Positions 47,901 through 59,900 of a stretch of 64,000 bases of DNA are shown one piece after another. The position numbers and the translations under genes were made by a program. Every line of letters begins with the position of its first letter. Position 1 is the stretch's first letter. Below the pieces are notes generated by a model. The model had not been told where the DNA came from. It saw only the letters and a list, made by a program, of their open reading frames with translations, and searched no databases. The DNA comes from Phoronis australis (taxonomy: Eukaryota > Phoronida > Phoronidae), in the NCBI GenBank assembly GCA_002633005.1, contig NMRA01000286.1:34067-98066 (forward strand), in the 5' to 3' direction.

Positions 47901-50900
47901 TCGGTGAAGACAATGATGGACTTTGGAAAAGTCAAGTTTTTTTTCGAAAACAACATTCAACAACATTCAGAATTCCTATTTAATACCAGTTGTCAATGAC
48001 GCATACATGTCACAACATCTCGAGTTGGTGGCGGAATTCATGGAGAAGGAGAACTTGTCTGACTCACCAGGGCGGTCCGCCAAGTATACCACATACACTC
48101 TAATGGAGGAAGAGACCAAAAAGATAATTGATGTGGAACTCGGAACAGCACAAGCATTCAATTGAGGTAGGCATAACAACGCACACAGTGCATTTGCACC
48201 AAGATGTGTCACCACGTCTGTCTTCAGTAGCCGCCTCGTTTCTCTCAACAGCTGCCTGTGCCTGTGTGTACTCTGCCTCGTTGTACTCGGGCTCAAACAT
48301 GTACCCACCCACTGAATGTCCGTGAAAAAATTCCTCGTCACCACTGCTGTGAACAAGGTCTCCGTCACTCACACTACTGTCACTGTGATACGGGTCACCG
48401 ACTCCAGCCATTTTCAGCTTACAACACACTAAACAATCCCTAAATCCAACGCAGTTGAGTTCTCTACTAACCTATCTTGCCGCAGAATACTCGCCGATGG
48501 AAAGTGGTGGCGACAATTGGTGAAAAATAGCACAAAACAAAAGTAGAATAGAACAGATTCGCACAGTAAGCTCAACGCAAAACCAAGTGGCGGGAAGCGC
48601 TTGCCTCCTAAAACGTCACTTCCGGAAAAGCGGACGAGTAATTAATAAAATTACGAAAAGTTGCAATTAAGTGAAAAATATGTCTAGGATAACCAACCAA
48701 CCTTATTTTAGCTCAAAATGACATGGAAAAAGGTTGCCTTCGCCTTTAAAGTTAGACAATTTCTAGACAAAAGGTAGAAATCCGTAGCTTGCTCGGGAGC
48801 AGCCTAGAGTCCAAAGACAAAAGCCAAAAAACTTGTATATTTGTGGTCAGATATCTGACTTTTGGCTGAAGTCAAAAGACATTAGATGCTTTGAGAAACA
48901 CATCCCAAAAGTTATTTTTAGTTAAAGCAGCATTTAAGCCAAACTTACACACTAATTCCTTATCTCTGTGATTGCTTGGTCAAATTAGTTAGAAACACAA
49001 CATATAGCAACAGTGTGAATATGAAGTACGTTGAAAATTGCCAAATGTTTTTAAGAACAAGTTTTGTGTCGAAAATGATCCGCCGTAAGTCACTCAACAG
49101 TGTTCAGTAAGTCTGGTGATGTAGTGTTAGGAAATAACACTGCATGATGTGGGCTATCAGGCCTCAAGGTACATCGTTAGTGCAAAGGTCACCTGTTTGC
49201 AGAAGCTTTTGTTTTCACGCTTACAAGTTGTCAATGAATACAACTGCACTTTGTTTAGTGTATATGATGTTCAAATAGCATTATCGTTTAGTTCTTGCTA
49301 TACATTAGCATATTTAGGAACATTCAAATACATTTTTAAACTTGTGCTTTCTGTCAAAATGTTTACATGACCTAAGATTTTATGGACTTGGTCTGATGTG
49401 GTCTTTTGACTAACGAACACCTTGAGACGAAAACTAGTTCTTTTGAGAGGAAGCACATGGTGAATGTGATGTCAGGGATATGCAGGTAGCTGTCAACAAT
49501 ACCGGGAAAGCATAAATCATAGACCTGCATTCTCTGGAGGACTTCGATTGCAGCATTAGAAATTGAAATTCTTGAAAGTGCCCAAAAATTATTATAACTG
49601 TCACCATTGTGGAACCCTGTAATAAAGGTTTGTAACAAATATCCTTGTGATGTTATTAGGAAATTATGTACACTCACAGTTATGAGCCATGTGTGCAGGT
49701 GTACAAGTGCCCTGAGAAGGCTGAGGAATGTACCAAGAGCATATTTGAATGAGGAAACACTGTCCCCCTTAGCTCTTCTGCATATTCACTATTGAGAATA
49801 AGTTAACTCGCAACAAAGTTGTCACGATGGTTTCCCAGAATGAACAGAGAAAACTAAGAGTTGGACGGTGTTGTGTTTGAGTAAAAGCTCTCCCTCCCAT
49901 CCTCTCTCCCTCCCCTCTCTCCCNCCTCCCTCTCTCCCTCCCTCTCTCCCTCCTTCTCTCCGGCTCTCTTCTATGACTTGGATTCATTCACGTTAGTCAG
50001 CCAAAGTCAGAGGCTCAATTAATAGTTTGAAACCTCACAGTGTTAAGTTGGACACAGAGGACGCATGTAGCACTTGGGCAAGCTTTTTAAAGATAATAAG
50101 ACCACTGGCCCATATTACAAATAATGTCACTTATACCACAATATTAGCGTCAAATGGCAGATACAACCCCATGTAATAACCCATAAAGTTATCTCACTAG
50201 TGAGATAAAGATTTGGCGGGAAACCGAGGACAGAGTCGAACCCGGGACCCTGGAATTTGGAGGTCGCTGACTTAACCACTACACCACGCAGCGACTGACG
50301 TCATCAAGAGTGAAAATAGAATACTTAAATGAGCACGCGCAATAATCGCACGTTCAACAAAGCGCATTGTATTGTACTTATACGCTACGAAAAATAAGAC
50401 ATAATTTCCACAAAAATGATATCTTAATTCAGTGAAATTTTTCTCTCATGTCCTCTTACTTGTAGATCTCCAGTTTGAATGCGGGTATCATGTCGTCAGG
50501 ATCTTTGACTTGAGAATTATATTCAGTTACCAGTGGTAACCTACTTTAGCAGACGATAATTTCCCGGTCGAAGCTTAGCGTGAAAAAAAACATGTTTTAA
50601 GCTATAATTGTTGGTAAACCTTAATTTATAAATTCAATTTATTTCTATTATATTTAAGTTTTCAATTGGTTTTGAGTAAAAGCATTATTTGACAAAAATA
50701 GCCCGGCTTTTCTTAAAAGGTCACGACCTCCGACCCCGGGCCTCTGACATAGAAAGTAGTTACAACAGTAGTTATAATTATGAACATGTGAGCATACATT
50801 TTATACTGAATAGATTCATGTCTTGACTTAGTTGTTTATAAAAATGTTTACATGCGTTATGTTTATCAAGATTAACCCGTTTATACAGATTTATTTTCAT

Positions 50901-53900
50901 TACGTTTGCGAAGAAATCTCACCAAATTTAGGACACAATATGGCTGACAATAACTCCTTCATTTTTCATGAAAGATGAGTGGCAGACACCAAATGCTTTA
51001 ACATTTTGAATTTCTATAACACGGCTACCGTCAGACAATGTTTTTAGCAACTGTGGACATTCACAACATGAAAAACAATCAATTTTGATATTTATTTTTC
51101 TTGTACAAAAGTTCCATCAACTATGTTTCGGGAAAAGTGCTAAATAACAGAACAAGGTTTTCAGCATGAAACTCCTAACACTTCATTTTTGAACTATCTG
51201 TATCTAAAGACTGTTCTTAGACAATTCTCCATTTGAATGTTGGTATTCTGTAGTTTTAGGTCGATATCGAAATTCATTCACAAAAATGGCCTCATCAGCT
51301 AACTCTTCCAATCCCAAAGCCAGTTGAGCACATCAAGTACTGTAACAATGAATTTTATCTTAAACCTCAGCCATCACTACATACAAAATGTAACATGCTT
51401 TGAGGTGTCATTTTGTGGTAACTTTATGTTCTATAAGCAGTATTTAATTACTTGAATTAGTCTATTAACTGGCACTGATAATCTTCGTAATTCTCCCAAG
51501 CGGCCATATTAGTTGTTTGAGTCATTTTTAGACCTAAAAACAAAAATGTACAGTTTGTTATTAATCAAATCTATGCCCTTCCCTGCATCCACCTCTTTGT
51601 TACTGCATTGGTGTCTTTTTTATTGGGGATTTGCAAAATTTTTTCTGATTAAGTCTGATGCTGTCGTAGCCTAGGACAGACCCTTTTTTGAAATTTGACC
51701 CTTTACCCTTAACAAAAGGTGGTTGTACACATGTATATGCTGGCAATGAAAGTTTTGTTCTTGGTAAATTTTAGTGGCATTTCTTGCAGCTTGAAAGTTG
51801 AGTAGATGAGACGATCAGTTCACGCCTATTATTTTCAAAATGCTAAAGATTAAAAATGGCTTTCATTTCTTTTGAATGGTTTTTGGGAAAGTTGCCAAGT
51901 TCTCCTGTTCTTTTCTAGAACCCCTTTAACTGTCCCATTTGAAGATTTCCAAACAAAACTCTGCAAACCTGTCATGAAATAGCCCTTGAAAAGTAAGGGA
52001 AATTTCAATGTTTCTGACAAACAGTGATCCTAATGTGATGCCAGATCGCCTTATGTGTAGTCTGACCATTAATCTGAAAACAACTTCTTCAGTGGGTTAC
52101 CGAACAATTGGTTGTGATAATTCTGAGGTCTTATAAGCATTTCGTAAATTAACCAAATTTTTGGGTGATGATATTTGATCACATCGAGTTACATTTCATG
52201 ACAAGTAAAATAAAATAGAATATGTAAATAATGCAGACAGTAAGTAGATTGGAAGTAACCAATCAGTAAGTTCACTAATTAACCAAATCTTTGGGGCTTT
52301 GATATTTGAGTTTTGTTCCGTGACAAGTAAAACAAAATATTATAATCAGAAAGTAAGTGGATTGAAGTCACTGATAAGATTTAAAAATCATTAATTAACA
52401 GTAAGTATCAGTGTAACTTGTCAAAATTGATGGTGGCGATTGACATTTGACGTTGAACTGCCCCGGCTTGGGTGAAATGTCAGTGATCAGCTTTACGTCC
52501 ACCACGGAAGGTTTAACAATTTCACTTTCGAAACAACCCTTGCTTAATTCTTAGTCTTCAGTAAAATCTCACTAATTTAGGACACAATATGGCAGACAAG
52601 GGAAATTTATTTTTTGATTTTTCCATGAAGGATATTTTGCAGTAGAATAATGCTTTTATATGTTCTGAGCTCTATAACATACTACCACCAAACAATTTTG
52701 GGAAATTGTAGACATTCCCAACAATGAAAGGCCTTTGAAAAATGAAAATGGGCTATTTTGGTTATTATTTTATGTTGAAATTGGTGATATTTTACTGTGT
52801 GATCACTTTATGATAGTGTGTTATTGTTCTGAGAATAATGACTTTTTGTCTTGTCCAAATCCAAGGAAATTGTAATAGACTCTCATTGTCAATGCCTTTG
52901 ACATAAATGTAGTATACACTATGGGAAGTTGAATTTTTTTACCATATTTCTGGGCATAAACTAATATCGACATTTTCCTCTTTAGCATGATACATGTCAC
53001 GTCTGTTACCAAGCAAAATGCGTTTAAGTGAGTCCTATGCTCAACTGTAGTTCTAAGAGCTTAGTATTGTGATATTTTGTGCAGTTATTTTTGCATCAAA
53101 TTTAAGTTTTATCGTGGTCATTTGTGACAAGAAAACAAGAGCGCAACTGTTGTTTTGACCATTTTTATCTCTTATTCTTCCAGGAATTTGGGCAAGTCTG
53201 GCCTCCGGCTGTCCAATGTTGGACTGGGAACATGGGTCACATTTGGTGGACAGGTTACCGACGAGGTTAGTATCGTTGGTTGGGGAGGGATATGCAGGCT
53301 TGGAGAATTGGGGTTGACAAGTATGCAGGACTGATGGTTGGTTTTACAGTTTTGCTTGATATTTTTTCTCTAAGGCTGACTTCGTTTACAGAAGATTGGT
53401 CATTGTGTATTAAGAAACAGAGTCCCTTTTCTTTTTCCGGTAGCATCTATTGTAAGTAAAAACAAAAAAGACAGATAATTTGTTGGTAGAACTCTGTAGA
53501 TATTTTGAAACAAAAAATGTTTGTGACTAGATTTTTTATTTCGTTACTATTGATTACTGTTACTATCAGTCGACAGCAGATATGGAAACATTCCATTAAA
53601 AGCTTTTACCGATCTGAGTCACTTTAGGGAAGACTTGGGACCCATCATGATGTCCTAGATACACTTATAAAATAATGTTAATCTTGAATCCATGACTAAG
53701 TGCTTACTATAATAATAATCTCTTTAAAAGTAATTGGGGTGCTTTTGAAGCGGAGAATCCCATCTAAACGGGAAGTTATTCTCGACTTAAAAAATGTCCA
53801 TGTCATCTGGTCTGTGACATACCGAGGATGTGACTAACCACAGGTTTAGAAGGACCTACGTTCATGGTGTTAGTCCTAGCAATGACACGACAGTGGGTTT

Positions 53901-56900
53901 TTTGATGATGTCTGTTGGAGTACTCCTTATATCCAGTTGTAGTATAGTCATTATTTGGTAAGTTCCAAATTGACATGCTAATACCCAATGTGGCATGTGT
54001 TAGTCGCTGTTTTTTACATCCTTCATGGATACAATGTGCGCACATCAACATCATGTTATTTGCTGTTCTTGGTGACCTCTTGAGTGTTTTGTTTATCGTT
54101 ACCTTCTAGTATCATACGAGGGATTCTTCTAATTAACCTTCAGATGTGTGTTAATGAGTAGGAATGTGTTAGTGTTTGTTAGAAAATAACCCAGATCTCC
54201 AATAAAACTATTTGACACTCTTTACAGTTTGGGGCAATGGCGCTTGTAATAAAAGACATAATTTTTGTTCGAGTTTTGCGATTTGAGACGAGAGTGCCTT
54301 TAATATGTTCAAGCGTTCCGTGATCTTGGCACTAATTCAGTTTATACCAGCTCAACGTTCATTTCATCCATGTACTCAAACACTACGTAACCGAACGTTT
54401 GAAATGCCTCGTTAGGGTAAATACTTTGCACTAGTTCAAAAGCTACTGAAATTCAACTACAAAAACCATTATCAAAGCTTCAGTCTCTGTGGCTAAATAA
54501 TCAAAGTTTGTTTTACAAATATAGGAAACTGCTGGTTTTTGCCATTCTAGTAATGCTGGTAGTGTTTCTAAGAAAGCCAGTCTTTCCGAGAATAACATTC
54601 AACATGTGACAGAAGTTATTATTAAACTGGGGGTGTGTCTCAAAGGCTCAATATTTCCCATAGGTGATGTGTTATTCAGAACACTTTCTCCCCAATAAAA
54701 ATGTGTTTTCAGCCTCTGTGCCTGGAGATTGCCTCTGACATTGACGTTACCAAAGCAGTTCAGCTAACATCAAATTAATGCACTTCATATTTGTTCCTTT
54801 GAGCGTAGGATTGTCACTCAAAGAGCCATAATGGAAAAAATTCATGGAATGCTTGCTGCAAATACTTAACATGTTGTAGTTTTAATTTCTTGGTTGAATG
54901 TTAAAGTGCTGTCTAACGTTCTTATTTTCATGACTGAAAAATTAATTACTTTGTCGAAGAATTTCGGGGTTTGTGTTTTGTGGTTTTGAAACAGTGATGT
55001 TTAATATTGTATAACATACATCATTTCACGAGAAAAAACTTTCTCTTCTCAAATTAGAAAATTCTAAGTTGCGTCTTTAATGGCCAAGTTTCGCTGTGGT
55101 GAAGAGACTATTTGTGTGACCTGTTTTTTACAATGATTGTTAAATGCGCTTCATTACTTACTAGTTTAATGTTGACCTATTGAAAACCCGAGTGAGGGCT
55201 TTCACTCACTTTCAGTTGATTGTCCATTAGTATGTTCATTGACTTCAAATGACTCTGTTATGAGCAATTAATTTTTCTCGAAATGTCGGACAACGTGTGT
55301 TTCTCCAATTTGCTTTGCCTAATGAGGAAGCCAATTACTTGCAAAAAAACAACACTTGGTTGCAGACACAAATCCATCATTAACAGCTGTTATCTGGATT
55401 TGTTTGAGGAAGCTTTGCTGACTAATTACACTGTGCCAGCCTCAGCAGACGACTCAAAAAGTACAGTGCTTCAAAAAACATTAATGAACAATAATTGTCA
55501 AAATTTTATGTCTTTTCTTTCGAATATCCTTCTCGCGTGCATTGAGCAGATGTCCAACTTCCTTTTCCTTTCTGGTCAGTCGGTTGAGAATAACTTCTGT
55601 GTAGTGTCGTTGAACAATCGCAAGATGTAGTGTTTTGGTTTTGGGCCTTAATGAAATTGTAGGATTATCTGCCAATCTCCTTTTCAAATTGCCACTTATT
55701 TTCATTTTCCCCCCCGATAGTCAACACATTTGTCTAGCAGTTGTCATAATTCAGTGCTGATTGGTCTTCCCCTGTTGCTAATTCTCCATTTTATATATCA
55801 ACATTTTGACCTTTTTGCAGATGGCCGAAGAGATGGTAACTCTTGCCTACGAGAGCGGGATCAACATATTTGATACCGCTGAAGTGTACACCGCTGGCAA
55901 GTGAGTTTCCATAGGATGATGTGATGGTATTTGAGAAAGGCAAAAATGTGTGCGTTTTTTTGAGAAATACATTATTTTAGGTACTGTCTCCAAAAATTTC
56001 TCCTCTCTGAATGAGCTTCACATTCTATATGACATTTTCAAATTAGATTCTGTTGGTTGCAGTGTTGTTAAACATTAAGTTTCAAAATGTTAATTTTGCA
56101 CTTTTTCATTTGAGAACTCAAGAACTCCAGTCACAGGTATGTTGTACTGTTGATTGGAAATACCCCAGGAGTAACATAAGAAGTCTTGTGAAGATGGATT
56201 CGTCCTAATTTCTCTTGAACTGGGCTGAAGTACGCCACTGCATTGATTGGATCTGTTCTTGTGTTAGCTTACGCCATACTTTCAAGACGGTGCAAATTCA
56301 CAAAACCGTTCTAGGTAGTAAATTGAATATCTATTAGTTTCTGTGTTCATCTCTTAATCTTGATTTAACGAAGTAGGTTTTTAAATTCCCAGGCTTGTTG
56401 ATTTCAAGCAGGAAAGTGAGGGAAAACTTCATTTTGCAAGTGTTCCTTGCGTGAATCTGGAGCTTTTCTATTGCAATCCGAAAAATGTGTTTTAGACCAC
56501 TCGTCCAGATATAGTTTCAGGCAGTATAATCAGGCTGCAGGAAAAGTCTAATGTTCCTTATCATTGGAAATGTAATTAATTTATTTGACGTGATCACCCT
56601 AGCTTCTTATTTGTCTTTCTGGCGACATTTCCAAAAAGTGAACATTACTGGGATATGTTTTGTGAAAAGTGACTTAAGACTTTGTCAGAAATTTGGTCTT
56701 GTGCTTCACATAACTATTTAAGAAAAATAACAAAATATCACTCGAGTAAAAATACAAAGTCTCTGAGAATATACCCATCACTTCTGGAAACTGAGACAAT
56801 TTATATCAATTATTTCTAGATTGTGTTGAGCTAAAAACTATGTGGCCAGTAATTGTGAGGTGGACGTTTTGGACTGAATATATGTCTTGAGTAACTTTTC

Positions 56901-59900
56901 ATCAAACAGAGCCCAGCTGTTGCATTGCTAAACACAAACAGATTGCTGTGTACTGTTTGTCTAAGGCAGGCTAATTATATTGCACTTACTACCTTACAGG
57001 AAGCTCGTTTTCCAGAGGGATTCTCTCCGCCAATGCCATGTAGCATAGCACTCTCCTAATGTTACGTAGGGCCCCATAAAAATGTCCAAATTTGACTTAC
57101 TTCTAACTAAAGTATCTCCGATACTTTGTTTTATGCACTGTTCTTTAAAATGCTGGGCGAAATTGTTTTTTAAATTTTCCACTTTTGCATGAGGAGCTAT
57201 CAAAACATAGGATTTTCATGAAAAAGTGCATAAAGCAAAACATGAAATGATTTTCTATAAAACTGTAACAGCAATTTTGTGATCTTATCTTGCTTGAACA
57301 TTGAGGTGTTGACCTCTAAACTTAAGAGAAGTAAGAATTTGACTGATCACATTGCATGAAATTTCAGTGTACTTGAAGGGTGCTAGTTTTTTATCACTTT
57401 AGTCTCAGATATTGCCTGGGGTATTCATGTTTTAATCTTCTGCAGAAGCACTTTGCCATTCTGGATTTTTGACTGCCATCATAGCAAGGAATCCGCGGGC
57501 TATTTCCCTTTGCTCTCCAAACACAAGCTCGTAATCAATAACACTTATTTTGCTGCGTCTCTAATTCCGTTTGATTACTGGCTTAAAACGGCAGTATTGA
57601 CAGTATTGATTTGGGCCAGTTCACTTACTGTGTTTCACGTGAAGCCAGTCTAGCAGCCTGTCAGAAATTGTTATGATTACACTGTTAAGTCTTCCAGGCA
57701 TTAACTGTTTAAGCCATTTCAAACCATTAGTGCCTTGGAGTGTGTTGCTTCAGTTGCAATAATCACAAATGCATGTTGGGTAATGCTCCACTTATTTGGC
57801 ATACAACATTGCCAAGTGTTTAACTTCACAAAAATAAATATTGTGAAAACTTTAGTCTATCGCTTAAGCACGGTTTATGCTGCGTAGGTATCGTAAAACA
57901 ACTTTTGGTAAAATTTCCATTATTATCACTAAAATTGTCAACCTATGAAATGTGGAAAAATTACAATTTGGCGATTGTTTTTGTGCAAAACATGTGGAGA
58001 AACACCGTAGTATCTCATTTTTGCATTTTGCCTGGAACATTCTTTTAGACTAGATGAGAGTTGCATATTTTTGGAGCAAATGTGGCAGTTAGTACGAAAA
58101 ATGTCCTGATGGTAAATGAATATTTAGTACAAAAAGATCATAGCAATATCCATGCAGTGTCTGTTTTTTGTGTCAGTGCAAACCAATCAAATGCCATTGC
58201 TGCATTTGTGCTAATTGTAGAAATCTTTCTCCTGTCGAAGCTTGGCATATTGGAGTAATGGAAACACAGAAAGGTTAACTGAGGTGTAATTTTAAATATT
58301 TTTTGAAAAGGTGAATTGTAGAAGTGAATTACATAAAATGCAGTTATTCAAATTGTTTTTGTTTATAGTTTGCTTACAATATTGGGGAAAATAACCTTTC
58401 CTCATCCATAAAAGACCTTTGTGAGACCTGAAGTCTGTTTTGTGAAAAGTGACTCAAGACAGAGATTTGGTCCTGTGCTTCACACAACAATTTTGAAAAA
58501 AATGATTGAATCTCGCTTGAGCAAAATTTTAAAGTCTTTGAGAATGTACACTTAACTTCTAGCTTCTTAGATGTGCTCATAAATTACTTGAATGTCTAAA
58601 TCTTTAGACAGCAATATTATTTAAGGTGGGAGCATTTGTTCAAAATTCTGTCTTAAATCTGAAATCACATTAATGATACCGACCCCCAAATAAACAAGTT
58701 GAAAAACTCAATGAAATTCTTGTTTTCTTAATGAAAATTTCCATAAAAATCACTTTGGTTTGTCTGAAAAGCAAGCGGCTTGCACTCTGCCTTGCGGGGT
58801 CCTGCGTATGAGTATCTGGGCGCACTGCAATTTCATTGTTACAGACCCCCATGAGTACTTGGCTCACCTAGTGGGTACAGTGGGTGATCAAAGTGCGACT
58901 TCACTCCCATACGCATAAAGTTGATGGCATTAGAATAACAGTTGCCTAACATATCAAGATTTTCTGTTTCATTGGCACTTTTTAGCTCTTTTGATAGACT
59001 GACCTGCATGAAGCGATGAACACAGCATCTCCAGTGCTTACACTCTGAAATCCCTAAATTTGCATCACATTTGTATAATTATTGTATTTTGCAATTGTAT
59101 TCATTAGGATATATCCTCTGCATCTTGAAGAAATACCACTGGATGTTTCTCAGTTCATTGAGCAGGTTCACAGTCGGTTATAGTTGAATGCACTGCCAGC
59201 TCATTAGTTGTGTCTAGTTACTATCTAGTCTATATTCGTCAGTCAGAGTTGCCTTTTGATCCTTTTCAGAGCCGAGATAGTGCTGGGAAAGATTCTGAAG
59301 AAAAAGGCCTGGAGGTATGACGTCTGTTTGTCGGAGACGTTTAGCGTATTTCTAAGCAGGGATGAGAGCATTGATTTTTGCACTGAGAGAATATGATCTT
59401 GGCAATTCTGAGGTTGTACGAATGAACAGAGTTTATTTAAGTTACTCTAGTTGTTAGATTTGGATTCCATTATTCTAATTTTAAGACATCCTTTCCTTAA
59501 TTTGATCGACTAGGATTTCATGTGTCTGCCATTTTGTGTGATAAATAAGTGAAGATTTGCCTTAACTCCCGTCCACACACAGCCTACCTTAGAACAACTT
59601 GCAGTAGTGCAACTTACTCCACTTTAGAATGTACACGCACATATCCAATAAATAGGGCAAGGCATAGTTGCCGCACTGTCTGTGGCAATTAACGTCTAAT
59701 GCGAGTACCATGCACAAATGAAAACCTCTCTGTTTATAACCGCAGCTGACAATTACTTTGTCTGCCCTACCCCATTTTTTCGGCCACACAGCGATTACAA
59801 GTGGCAGAAGTTACCTTAGAACAAGTTACCCCACCTCGTTAATCTGGAGTAAGTTGTCACAAGTGGGGTAAGTTGAGCGTCCAGACAGCACTCAAACCTA

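Larger units (their letters stand above)
46805..48745. mobile_element. Kolobok-type DNA transposon with THAP transposase ORF
   Basis: 1941 bp, flanked by TTAA at 46801-46804 and 48746-48749. The ends AGGCGAAGGCAACC and GGTTGCCTTCGCCT open long terminal inverted repeats of about 155 bp (about 46805-46962 and 48588-48745). TTAA duplications together with a THAP-domain transposase are diagnostic of the Kolobok superfamily. It carries a plus-strand THAP ORF from 47070 and a minus-strand ORF at 48411-48100. The catalytic part of the transposase is missing, so this copy is probably non-autonomous. It lies in KCNAB intron 1. Confidence 0.9.

Noticed and set aside
50210-50300. Minus-strand tRNA gene
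   Set aside because: A- and B-box-like strings are present, but the acceptor and T stems do not pair. It fits a SINE head.
55283-55630. 115-codon frame in KCNAB intron 2
   Set aside because: No recognised family, no splice partner, ordinary AT-rich composition.
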